Assembly: GCA_951230915.1 (NCBI GenBank)
Contig: OX579641.1
Coordinates: forward strand, 6,820,001 to 6,884,000
Origin: Antitrichia curtipendula
Lineage: Eukaryota > Streptophyta > Bryopsida > Hypnales > Leucodontaceae
Length of the DNA: 64,000 nt
Reading direction: 5' to 3'
Part shown: positions 48,542-59,040 of the stretch, one piece after another
Layout: the number at the start of each line of letters is the position of its first letter
Numbering within the stretch: position 1 is the stretch's first letter
The notes under the pieces: model-generated
What the model saw: the letters and a program-made list of their open reading frames with translations, nothing else
Told to the model about the DNA's origin: nothing
The model's database searches: none
Translations under genes and position numbers: made by a program

Positions 48542-49294
48542 ATGTCGCACCATCACGGGCACCATGGCCACCACGGCCACCAGTCGTCGTCTTACGGTTA
48601 CGGCGCTCCTTCATACAACTATGATCCATTACAGCAAGCTCCGTATGGCGGGCAACAGATGGTTCCTGCTTACGGCCAGCAGGCTCCATATGGTGGGTAT
48701 GGACAGCAAGGTCCCTCCTATGGCGCTCAAGGCTACGGACAACAAGTGATGCCGTACCAGCAGCCCAGCGGCTATGGAGGTTATCCTGGTCAAGAGTTGC
48801 AGTATCTGCAAGGAGAGGAGCACCGGCATCGGCAGAACGAGCACCGTGCGGAGATGGCCGCTCTTGGGGCTGTTGCTTTTGCTGCTGTAAGTTCCTGCAA
48901 ACTACATCTCGATCTTGTTGTAATAGTTTTGGAAATGCAAACAAATTTCATGTGATTATGTGTTGCTGCAAGTTTTGGAGATCGAAAGCTGGAATAGATG
49001 CAAGCTGTTTCTGTCTTGGTATAATATTCGATGAGAAGCATCTGAGTGACTAATTTTGGTGTCCAAATGTTTTTGGTATTCCAGTATGAGAAGCACGAAG
49101 AGAAAGTGGATCCTGCTCATGCACATCGACACCATGTTGAAGCTCAAGTTGCAGAGGCTGCAGCTTTAGGACTGGGAGGGTATGCCTTATATGAGCATCA
49201 TGAAGTAAACAAAATACATAAGCAAGAATCTCACTTGGGTGGTGGCCACCAGCAAGGACATCATGGACGCCATCATGGACATCATCGTCATTAG
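48542..49294 (+). CDS. ABA/WDS (ASR) protein, copy 2
   Basis: Exons 48542-48886 and 49085-49294, joined in phase 0 across a 198-nt intron (GTAAGTTCC...TATTCCAG), give about 184 residues. The start is the ATG at 48542; the frame is open a little upstream, but the His-rich start matches copy 1. The N-terminal half is Gly/Tyr/Gln-rich with repeated YGGYGQQ and YGQQ units, about 15 residues longer than in copy 1. The ABA/WDS domain starts near residue 92 (EEHRHRQNEHRAEMAALG), continues with YEKHEEKVDPAHAHRHH (116-132) and LGGYALYEHHE, and ends in a His/Gly tail finishing HHGHHRH. A nearly identical intron in copy 1 shows recent duplication or gene conversion. Likely ABA/drought inducible by family; not shown by sequence. 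Confidence 0.9.
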
Positions 49295-49743
49295 ATAGGA
49301 AGTATTTTCAGTTGCAGGCTTAGTAACTTGGAATTTTAAATAGAGTCAGGCATGTACAGATAACTTCGTATTTTGCGCTAGCTTACAAAATTTGTCACGG
49401 AAGTGAATTGTAGTCATTGGTCAATACTTGGCCTTGCCAAGCTACCTACTTGAATGGAGTCACCTTACATTTTCTCCACATCTGCAGAGAAGTCTTTGCA
49501 ATTGTCTATGTTACACTTGAAATGTCAAGCTAAGAGAGTTTATGGATCAATAAGCATGTCGACCACAATCATTGGAAATGATAATGCCCTGACAATTCTG
49601 TTTTCTGCATTTCCTCAACTGTATAGAGTTTAGGTTATCATTAACCAAAACTTGATTTTGAAGTTTGGCTTCAGGGCTTGTAAACAGTACATATATTTGC
49701 ATTGAATACAAAATGACGTGTTAATGTTGTATTAGACTTACAA
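49295..49743. other. 3' flank of the ASR gene
   Basis: Probable 3' UTR and terminator zone of the plus-strand ASR gene. No further gene seen. It is not similar to the 3' flank of copy 1, so the duplication stops near the stop codons. Confidence 0.4.
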
Positions 49744-49745
49744 TA

Positions 49746-50126
49746 GCGGTAGTCACACCTTCTCCCCAGGCAGGTGGAGAATGAAGAATGACAAGTTCAT
49801 GAGGATTTGGAGGAACCAATGGGGAGCCGTGGTGGATGAAGAAGGTGTGACACCCCCAAAAGTTGTTTGGAGAACGAGAGTGGAGAATCGGAGACCAACA
49901 TTTGACGTGGAGCGTAGGATGAACATGAAGACGGTGTACAACGCAAGATGGAGAATATACTTAAATGAACAAGTCTTCACCACTCCGGAGGTGAAGACTA
50001 GGAGTGCGGAAGATATAACTAGTTAAGAATATTCTAGCGTGGAGGGCCAACATGAAGCCAACCTTAAGCCGCCACATCTCCATTCTCCATTCTCCAAGTG
50101 CGGAGTGAAGAAGGTGTGACTACCCC
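49746..50126 (+). mobile_element. TA-flanked MITE with GTAGTCACACCTTC ends, copy 1
   Basis: GGTAGTCACACCTTC at the left and GAAGGTGTGACTACCCC at the right are inverted ends, flanked by TA on both sides (49744-49745, 50127-50128). An internal copy of the same motif (GAAGAAGGTGTGACACCCC) sits near 49827. The interior carries an 81-codon ATG frame (49781-50026), IWRNQWGAVVDEEGVTPP..., partly mirrored in copy 2. It is probably repeat-derived. TA duplications suggest Tc1/mariner-type mobilisation. Confidence 0.7.
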
Positions 50127-50149
50127 TAATGTATTGTATATTGATATTA

Positions 50150-50506
50150 GGGGTAGTCACACCTTCACTTGGGGACCATTCTCTGGAGAATCGGGAGGTG
50201 GCGGCTCCCCGTTGGCTTACCGTTGGCAGAAGAATATACTTGTGCTGCTGCGATAGCTTCGCGACGTTGATTATTCTGCTCCGGAACAGAAGAATGGACG
50301 CGCACGTCGCTGCTGCTTCGTGATTGGGTTCAATCTTGTTACCCCAGTTTCGCGGTTTTGTTACCGCAGTTCTGCATTCTCCACTGTCGACACACCGAAC
50401 GGGGTCACACCTTCTTCACCCAGAACTGCTGCCCATTGGCTCCTCTTTTCTCTCACCCACTTCTCAATCTGCTGCAAAGTTTGCTTGCTGAAGGTGTGAC
50501 TACCCC
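50150..50506 (-). mobile_element. TA-flanked MITE with GTAGTCACACCTTC ends, copy 2 (inverted)
   Basis: GGGGTAGTCACACCTTC (50150) and GAAGGTGTGACTACCCC (to 50506), TA on both sides. On the reverse strand it aligns with 49746-50126, including the AACCAATGGG/GCCAATGGGC block, the internal GAAGAAGGTGTGAC motif and a GTGGAGAATC/GTGGAGAATG block. Sequence divergence is substantial. The two copies lie 23 bp apart in opposite orientation. Confidence 0.7.
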
Positions 50507-50574
50507 TAGTGTTGATACTGATCCTCATATGCCAGACAGAAACTAACTGCACTCAAAGTTCCTAACTAGGCAGA

Positions 50575-50822
50575 TAGACTCACCTTGGAACTTTCAGTGT
50601 GGCATCGGCGTCGTCCTTGCTACAGTAGGTTGGTTGAAACGTCACAATAAATGAGATGGGTCGCTTTGTTGCAAATAATACGTGCTTTAGCATAAGACAT
50701 GTAGGAGATGAGGAGATTTTAGGAAAGAGATGACTTACATCGCAAACCTTCGGTGAGGTCCTGACTACGAAATCATTCAACGCCCACCGAGATGCCATCA
50801 AAATTAGCAATTCCCAGCACAT
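50575..50822 (-). other. Possible exon fragments of an unrecognised minus-strand transcript
   Basis: On the minus strand a frame ending ...TSPKVCD is followed by GATGTAAGTC, a good donor. About 125 nt on, CTACTGTAG precedes a short frame ending TLKVPR, followed by GGTGAGTC, another good donor. The pattern resembles two small exons. No domain is recognised, and the downstream direction runs into the MITE pair. This could be a spliced 3' extension of carB, a gene relic or chance. Confidence 0.22.
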
Positions 50823-51155
50823 AGAATGTTAAAAAGATTGGTGCTCGAAAAGTCCCAGGAAGAAAGCACTCGAGGCAAAAACACTTCCATTGATATCTGA
50901 GACTGTAATTTGACATCCTTCAGCCATCAACAGGAAGGTGCACAGTAGCAACAGGCATATGGATCCATCCGCATAACCCTAATTGGCTCTCGCATAACTA
51001 GCAGCAAAAGGGTTGGCTTATTCTACATGAGCTTCTATAGAAAATGAGCTCTACTCCAAAACTTTATTCCTCTTCCAAAAATATTTGGACTCAGCATATT
51101 ATCGTAATATATTTTTATCTCTAAATAAAAAACCGGATTATGGTACGAGCACTAC

Positions 51156-54100
51156 TTAATTGGCTCTAGCTGAGACGACATCTTTGGCAAAGAAATCCTG
51201 CAGAGCCATCATTTCTACAGGGCTCTCTTTCAAACCCTTCACAGCCTGGAGAGTAGCAATTGCTCCCGCAATGGTAGTGATAATGGGTACCTTGTATGCC
51301 AAGGCCAGTCGCCGTAATTGTCTGCCGTCGATTTGATCGAGAGCATCTCCTGAGCTGGTGATGATCATCAGTTGAACATCTCCGTTTGTGATCGAGTCAG
51401 CTGCATGTGGACGTCCCTCGTGAAGCTTCAACACCTTCTCCACCTCCACACCAGCTTCATCTAAACGATTCGCAGTGCCTTCGGTGCACAAAATCTTGAA
51501 ACCAAGGTCCTGGAAACCCTTGGCAATTGGGATTACCTTGTCCTTCATCAAATCATTCATGCTAATGAAAACAGTCCCCGTGAGTGGCAGTCTCTGGTTG
51601 GCAGCAATTTGAGCCTTTGCGAAAGCCTTGTCGAAGTGGAAGTCAATGCCCATCACTTCTCCTGTGCTTCGCATTTCAGGACCCAACAGCACATCGCATC
51701 CTTGAAACTTATCGAAGGGCAAAACAGCTTCCTTCACTGAAACATGACGAGGAATGACTTCCTCCGTAAAATGTAACTCGGCTAATGTCATCCCGGACAT
51801 CACCAGAGCAGCATACTTGGCCAAAGGATGACCGATTGCCTTGGAAACAAATGGGACAGTTCGAGAAGCCCGGGGGTTCGCCTCAATGATGTAAACCTCA
51901 CCATCGGGCATAATTGCATACTGACAGTTCATCAAGCCAACAACTCCAAGTCGGCGGGCAAGCTTGCTTGTGTAATCGCGAATCTTATTCAATGCCTCTG
52001 AGCCAATGTTTTGAGAAGGTAGGGTACATGCCGAGTCACCAGAATGCACACCAGCTTGTTCAATATGCTCCATAATGCCTCCAATTACCACACTTCCTTC
52101 GGCGTCTGTCAATGAGTCTACGTCAATCTCGGTAGCATCTATAAGATACTTGTCTACCAGAACAGGCCGCTCGGGGTCGACCTCCACAGCTGTTTCTAGA
52201 TACGTCTTCAATTTCTCATCGTTGTAGACAATCTCCATCGCCCTTCCTCCAAGGACGTACGAAGGCCTGACCACAACAGGGTACCCCACTCGCTCTGCAA
52301 TTGCAAGAGCGTCATCCTCGCTCTTCGCAATGCCACCCGACGGTGACTTGATCCCGAGCTCGCTGAGAATAGCATCAAACCTCTTCCTATCTTCAGCAGC
52401 ATCTATGGAGTCTGGTGTCGTCCCCCAAATCTTCACCTTACCCTCCCCACTCGCAGCATCAGGCTGGAATTTATCCAGGTATGTTTGGATGGGAACAGCC
52501 AGTTTCAGTGGTGTCTGACCACCAAACTGAATGATGATGCCATCAGGCCTTTCCAGGTCAATCACATTGCACACATCCTCCGCTGTCAAAGGCTCAAAGT
52601 AAAGTCGGTCACTGGTATCGTAGTCAGTAGAGACAGTCTCTGGGTTGGAGTTCATCATAATTGTCTCAAATCCAGCCGCCTGCACAAAGTCCAAGGTTCC
52701 CATTAGGAATTGCACGTTATAGCTTTGTGCAGACAAATGCCCAGTCAGCTATTTTACTAAAAGGCAGTTCCATTTTGGGAGTCGGGATGTGAATTCCTCC
52801 ATTGTGGCAAAGAAGTCTTATCTTGAAGTGCTTAATCTGTCCTCTATACCTCTACAAAGATTCTGGTTATTCAGTGAACTTCCTATTTGCTACTATAGAG
52901 AAAGTAGGGTTTCATACACATACCGCAAGGGAGAACGCTGCATGGCAGCAACAGTAGTCAAACTCGATTCCCTGCCCGATCCTGTTGGGTCCACCTCCAA
53001 GAATTAAAACCTTCTTCCGATTTGTAGGGGCCGACTCGCACTCCGCATCATATGAAGAATACAAGTAGGGGGTATTAGCCTCAAACTCCGCAGCACAGGT
53101 GTCCACACGCTTATAAGCAGGTTTCACACCTTGTGCAAGCCGGTGTGAACGAACTTCTAATTCTGTCGTCTTTGTTGCATGTGCAATCTGCTTGTCACTA
53201 AAGCCTCGCCTCTTCACTTCGTAGAGATCCTCTTTACCGAGATCACCTAACTTAACACTTTCCAAAAAGTTCTCGGTTTCCAACAGTTCGCCCAGCTGCG
53301 AGATGAACCATGGATCAATAAATGTCAAGTCGTGAATCTCAGCCTGTGTCATCCCACGCTTCATGGCAGCATACAGAGAATACATGCGCTCAGGGTTAGG
53401 TACACGCAGGTTGTACTTAATTTTATCCCAGTCCCATTCCAGCTCTTTTATCTTCTCACAGCCCCACCCACTGTGCCCCGTCTCTAAAGACCTCATCGCT
53501 TTCTGGAAGGATTCCTGAAACGTCCGTCCCATAGCCATGGCTTCACCCACTGACTTCATTTGCGTTGTCAAAATTGGCTGTGAACCGGGAAACTTCTCAA
53601 ATGCAAATCGTGGAATCTGCACCATTCCAAACAAAGATGCCACCAGGTCAGTTTAGCTGTCAATCTCAACATGAAATCATGATTAGAGATCTGAACGCGA
53701 CTTCAGGCTTTCGTTCAAATTCAAAATTCAAACAGGTCATAGAACAAATTCGGAAGAGTAACAACTGCACCTTGGTGACAACGTAGTCGATGGAAGGCTC
53801 GAAACTGGCAGGGGTCTTCCTGGTGATATCGTTCGGAATTTGATCGAGTGTATATCCCACTGAAAGCTTGGCTGCCATTTTAGCAATTGGGAAACCGGTA
53901 GCTTTTGACGCAAGTGCTGAAGAACGAGACACTCGAGGATTCATCTCAATGATCATAACCTCCCCATCCTTTGGGTTCACAGCAAATTGCACATTTGAAC
54001 CTCCACATTCTACACCAATCTCGCGAATGATTGCAACCGATTGATCCTGCATTCGGATGCACACTGAATACTGTTAGAGTTCACAAGCATCTTCAACTTC

Positions 54101-56847
54101 CAAATCAGATACCTCTCCATGATAAAGGACAGCTACAGAAGGCAAAGGAATAACGGCATCATCAGGAAAAATATCTTTCATGTCAGAAGCTCATACCCGC
54201 AAGCGTTGGTACTCTTTGTCCGTCAATGTTTGCGCAGGAGCCACAGTTATGGAATCTCCAGTGTGAACACCCATGGAGTCAATATTTTCAATCGAACAGA
54301 TGATCACCACATTGTCGGCCAAATCTCGCATAACTTCTAGCTCGTATTCTTTCCAGCCAAGGAGAGACTTCTCTACCAATACCTGTACATAACATCATTT
54401 CAGTATTTTAATTGGTAGGTACCAATCATTCACAGCATCCGCTGGGGTGTGAAGAAAAAGGGAATCAATAATGATTAAATATTTCAAGACGGCGTAAATT
54501 CAATATGACCACGTCCCCACAAGCGTTTGAAAGGTGCTACCAATCATGGGCAAAGTATCAAGATGTATACATAATCATGTAAATGCATTGAATTAAAATC
54601 TCATCAAGCTTTGAAGAAATTAACTGAAAAGCAACAGGGTTGGAAGTGAGATACACGCAGAAAACTGATTCTCTATGATACTTTCATCAAACCAAAGCAT
54701 ACGACTAGCTGCATGAAATCACCTGTGAGTTTATACTGGCGTTCAATCCAGCTTTGCAGATTGTCTCAAACTCTTCTTTGTTGTAGGCAATGCCACCTCC
54801 AGTGCCACCGAGGGTGAAAGCCGGCCGGATAATAAGCGGAAACTCACCAATCTTTGCAGCAATTTCAAAGCATTGGTCCAGTGTGTGTGCAATTCCTGAG
54901 GGCGGAGTCTTCACTCCAATCTTAGCCATGGCTTGTTTGAAGAGGTCTCTGTCCTCAGCTTTCTGAATAGCATCTAATTTAGCACCTATCAATTCTACGT
55001 TGTACTTCTCCAGCACTCCACTTTCGGCCAAAGCACAAGCTAGATTAAGAGCAGTTTGTCCTCCCATAGTGGGCAAAATTGCATCCGGTCTCTCCTTTTC
55101 CAACACCTTTTCCACAAGCTCTGGCGTCATGGGTGTGATGTAAGTGCGATCAGCGGTCTCAGGATCGGTCATAATCGTTGCCGGGTTAGAGTTAATAAGG
55201 ATCACTTCGTAGCCTTCTTCCTTCAATGCCTTGCACGCTTGTGTTCCTGAGTAATCAAACTCACAAGCTTGGCCAATAACAATAGGACCTGTTGAATAAA
55301 ACAGCGAAAACCATAGGATGAGAAAGTTTAAAAACGGAAAGAAACTTCAAAAAATGAATTCAAAAATCCTAAAGCCTAGGAAACAAAAGCTCATAAAATT
55401 GACACAATCGCTGTATATCATTAAAGATCCCCAATTAAATTGACGAAGTTATTAATGTTAAATTAATAGCATTAGATTCATACAGTGTACCATGTTCAGT
55501 TAGTGATAGTATAACACAAACCACGTTAACATAACGTTAGTATGATGTTAGTGATCCTTGGCATTAACTTGATTTAATACTGGCAACTATTTGATCAACG
55601 CTAAGTTAACATTGAAATAAATGTAACTTTATCTTAATATTGATCCAAGGTTCTATCAGAATAACATTAATTTAATATAAAATTTACCGTAAATAACTTC
55701 GTAAATATTTTTTGAAATGCAAAGGAGCAGCAATTCCATATCCTTAACATCCTTCATGTACACATCATTACACCAAAATTTCCAATCAACTGCAATCTTC
55801 TACGAGAACTCTCACGAAATTCACAAAATTCTTCACCATTTAAACCGATTCAACCTAGCAGCGGCAAATAACATCTCCGCTTACTTTTTCCAATGGAATA
55901 ATACAGTTGTGAAGGCAGTAAATGAACAGTAAGGAAGAGCACTGTCCTGATCTATGCATGCATAATTGTTTCCGGCGGGCGGTACATACTATGGAAGAAA
56001 GGAGATTCACTGAGAGACATCAGTGCCCAAGCGGTTCAAGGATAATGCACCAATTCCTAACAGTGTCCTAGTTGTCAACAGTGTACAAAATTTTGGAAAT
56101 ATGAAGTTCATCAAATTCAGAATGTACTCCACGTATGAAAGATTACTGGTGTTGGTTAGGGTGCCATATGCGCTTGAACTGTGAAATTCAGTTAACTATT
56201 CAATTGGACGAGGAATCTTGATTCTATTTTCTTGAATTTATTATTTCGTTTTGCCTATTCTGGTTCCACTTTGTCAACTTTGACAACGAGCACGCAAATT
56301 TCCAAGTGCTGAAAAAAGTCACATTCGAAATTATATTGCATCGTAACGCAAAAAAAGAAAGGAGCTCAATCAATAAAAGGTCAGCAAAAACACCTGCTCC
56401 TAGAACGAGGATTTTCTTGAGGTCATTGCGCTTGCCCCCATCGAACCCTAAATGGCTCCACGACGCAAACGGAGCATCCACAGAGGCGGCTGCTTCCTTC
56501 TCGGCTCCAACCACACTCCCGATCTCCCACTTCACACGTTTCCCGCCCGCCGCACTCTGCCCTAGAGCGCTGCTGCTGTAGAAGTAAACCTCCGGCTCCG
56601 GCGTTCTCCGTGAAATGGAGCCACTGTCACCAGCTGCTGCTGAAGCCGATACAGAAACTGCACACCTTGAGAAGGCGGAGCTCACAGAATGGCGTACCGG
56701 CACAGAGTTTCCCAAGAATGCTGACTGCAAGGGCGACGCCACTCTCGCATGGCGCGAGGCGCCTTTCGCTGCTCCCGCTGACTTCGATGCAACTTCCAGC
56801 GCCGGCATTTGAGCTGTAACAACACCATGACTGCAAATCCCTACCAT
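51156..56847 (-). CDS. carB: Carbamoyl-phosphate synthase large subunit, plastid precursor
   Basis: Six exons: 56394-56847, 54723-55288, 54197-54382, 53771-54046, 52924-53616 and 51156-52679. All have GT donors and AG acceptors, and the frame is continuous over about 1232 residues (E. coli CarB is about 1070). The start is ATG at 56847. The first ~100 residues are Ser/Ala-rich, as in plastid transit peptides; the catalytic part begins at KKILVLGAG (about 143-151), continuing in exon 2 as [17 protein letters not shown]-grasp half 1 has [11 protein letters not shown] (307-317) and [10 protein letters not shown] (436-445). Half 2 starts at [20 protein letters not shown] (about 696) and has [13 protein letters not shown] (about 863-875). 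The MGS-like allosteric domain starts near [10 protein letters not shown] (about 1089). With CarA it uses glutamine, bicarbonate and two ATP to make carbamoyl phosphate for arginine and pyrimidines. No frameshift or lost motif is seen. Confidence 0.95.
55289..56393 (-). other. Long first intron of carB (1105 nt)
   Basis: Bounded by GCAG/GTGTTTTTG and TTCAACAG/GTCC. It separates the plastid-leader exon from the enzyme exons. An AT-rich stretch at 55440-55690 carries repeated GTTAAC / AACGTTA / TTAATATT-like motifs. No gene is seen within it. Confidence 0.8.
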
Positions 56848-57579
56848 CTTGCTTCTTCCTATTGACCTCCTAAACCTCAAAACCTCCGCTAAGTCCTGAA
56901 AAATCACTCCCGAGGTCTAAGCCTTCACAAAATCTCTCCTGCGCATAAAAAAAGCTTCACAAAAACCTCTCCCGACCTCAAAATGGTCAAGGCCGGCACA
57001 CTCCTCAAGAATCCTACCAAAATGCTTCAAAATCTCTGGAAAATCTGCCAAAAATGTTGAAAGAAACGGCAAAAATCCAGCCTAAGAGAGTAGACGCGAT
57101 CCTCTTCGCAAAAGAAAACACGAGATTTCCTCAAGCGACGCAAATTCCCAAGTGGAAGAACCCAAATGGCATCCCGGACTGCAGCACCAGTCCCTAAAAA
57201 CCCCAGGGACTGACGGCCAGCCTCCTAAACCCCGCTACTACTAGGGGACGTCGCCCTCACCCGCCGATTCCCCGGGCTCACTCGACCCGCAGAAGCCTGG
57301 CCCGGTGCTTCGAGGCGACAAGTGTCGCTACCCGGTGAATCTTCGGCTCTTGGACGGAGATTGGACTTGTTTTGAGCCGCGGCTACCCGGCGATTCGTCG
57401 GTTATTGGTTGTACGTGGGTGCCGCGGCTGCCCGGAGGATCTTGGGGTTCGGGCCTTCGGGGGCGCTCTTTTTTCCATACCTTCCAACTGTGTCGCATTC
57501 GAACGGAATCTTGACGTGGCGGTTTGGAGTCATCAGGATTGGTGGGGGTCTAGTGGATATGCCACGTCAGAAACTTTGA
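56848..57579. promoter_or_regulatory. Upstream region of carB
   Basis: This is the 5' leader and promoter zone of the minus-strand gene. At about 57315-57450 there are three imperfect tandem units (period roughly 44-56 bp) around the motif GCTACCCGGNGAATC / GCGGCTACCCGGCGATTC / GCGGCTGCCCGGAGGATC. No TATA box is confidently assigned. Confidence 0.35.
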
Positions 57580-59040
57580 GCACTTTTTAGGGGCCAGGGC
57601 TAGATAGCATGGGCCCCACGTCTCATGATTTTTCGGGCAGCCCCGGCTCCATCTGCCCTGGCCGAGCACATTCTTCAAACCAGCCCGGGAACTCCGTCGT
57701 CTCCCATCCTCAGGAAGATTGAGCGTATTCTTCCTGCCTTGTATCGTAATGCTCACCTGTCCGGCCACCGGTCGTATGCATGACTTTGTTGTTGGTCACG
57801 CTCATGCGCTTGTTTCTAGATTTCCAGGTTTGCATGATTCGCAGAGGGAGTTCATCAGTCTTTATTATTGGCAAAAGCTAGAGAAGAAAGTTAAGCATGT
57901 CCTAACCTCCCGCCTGGACTTAACTTACTTGCTCAAACTTCATGCATACGATGAGCTAGAAGAAACCAAGTCTAGCATAAACTGAACAATGTCTTCAATC
58001 CTTGCCTGCAAGGGGTGCATGCTTGATAAATGAAGAAACGTTACTGAATGATGATTTGTTCGTGAGTAAAAAGCTCCTGCAGGCTCTACCTTGTATGGAA
58101 TCATGAATTGAAGAACCTTGCATGCATGCATGCAGTTGTGGTTGCCACGCACGCAAGTATAATAAGTTGGAATAATATGTTACAAACTTTGCATTCCAGC
58201 CCATGCCAGGAAATGAATCCACCATCGCAAGCATTAGAGTCCTCCCACAATCAGTGGTGTCAGAAACAATTGATCTAGCTCATGGCCTCCTCCGATCCTG
58301 GGACTCAGACGTGCACTTCATCTGCTCTAAAAATTCACGTGTACTACACATGTGGGCCTTAATTTGATCGAGGTTCGATTTCCTGAGAATGAAGTTAGGT
58401 TTCACCATGACCAAAGCTTGCTAGGACCCAACGAGGTTAAGTTTCTGAATTCTGACTTCCGTCTACGATTGAATCCTTGTGCTAGCTTGTATCCATAGTT
58501 CTTCTTCTTGTGTCGTCCATAGTTTTACGTTCTTTTTCGAAAAGATTTCAGAAATGCCCTCGGGGCGTTTGTATTGTATCAGGATAACCGGTTGCAGATC
58601 GAGCTCCTGCTGTGCTCCCAGCCTCCACCTCCTCAGATTCAGGCCAGTACGTACCCGCTGTAGGTCTTCCTCATAAATTCTATCGTCTCCGCGTACCTGG
58701 AGGCTCGCTCGATCGGTGCTTACTTCGGTGCTTTTCTTCAAATGAAATGACTTTGACTGTCTGGCTTAGCTTGTGTTGGATCGAGCTGCATAGCAGCTCG
58801 TCCATGCAACCAAGCAAACAACGCAACACACAGGAGGCGAGGGAACCTGCTAGTGCAACGTACATGCAAGCAGACTGGAGGCCGAAGAGCATCGAAGCGG
58901 GCATCGAAGATCCTTGGGCAGCAAGCTACAGTAGAAGATGAGTTCCCGGGCAGGTTTGAAGAATTTACGTGGTCTGGGCAGATGGATCTCGGGCAGCCCG
59001 GAAGCTCATCAGACATGGAGAGCTTGGCCGTATTTAGGAG
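57580..59040. mobile_element. Possible element bounded by ~100-bp imperfect inverted repeats
   Basis: 57580-57705 and 58935-59040 are imperfect reverse complements. Landmarks are TTCTTCAAACCAGCCCGGGA on the left against TCCCGGGCAGGTTTGAAGAA on the right, and CGGGCAGCCCCGG against CTCGGGCAGCCCGG. Between them lie an 88-codon plus frame (57719-57985) and a 92-codon minus frame (58463-58741), neither recognised. A weak Pol III A-box/B-box pair (CTAGCTCATGG near 58274, GAGGTTCGATTT near 58369) is also present. The nature of the element is unknown. Confidence 0.4.

Noticed and set aside
47895..48944. 349-codon minus-strand open frame, the longest on that strand near the ASR pair
   Set aside because: It is antisense to exon 1 and leader of the plus-strand ASR gene; its translation has no domain, and the opposite strand has clear splice sites and the ABA/WDS domain.
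46814..49294. Antifreeze or plain glycine-rich cell-wall protein as identity of the His/Gly-rich pair
   Set aside because: The YEKHEEKVDPAHAHRHH block and the Ala-rich helix with EHH are specific to the ABA/WDS domain, and no signal peptide is present.
57719..57985. 88-codon frame considered as an integrase zinc-binding fragment
   Set aside because: The His/Cys pattern is not met and flanking pol sequence is absent.
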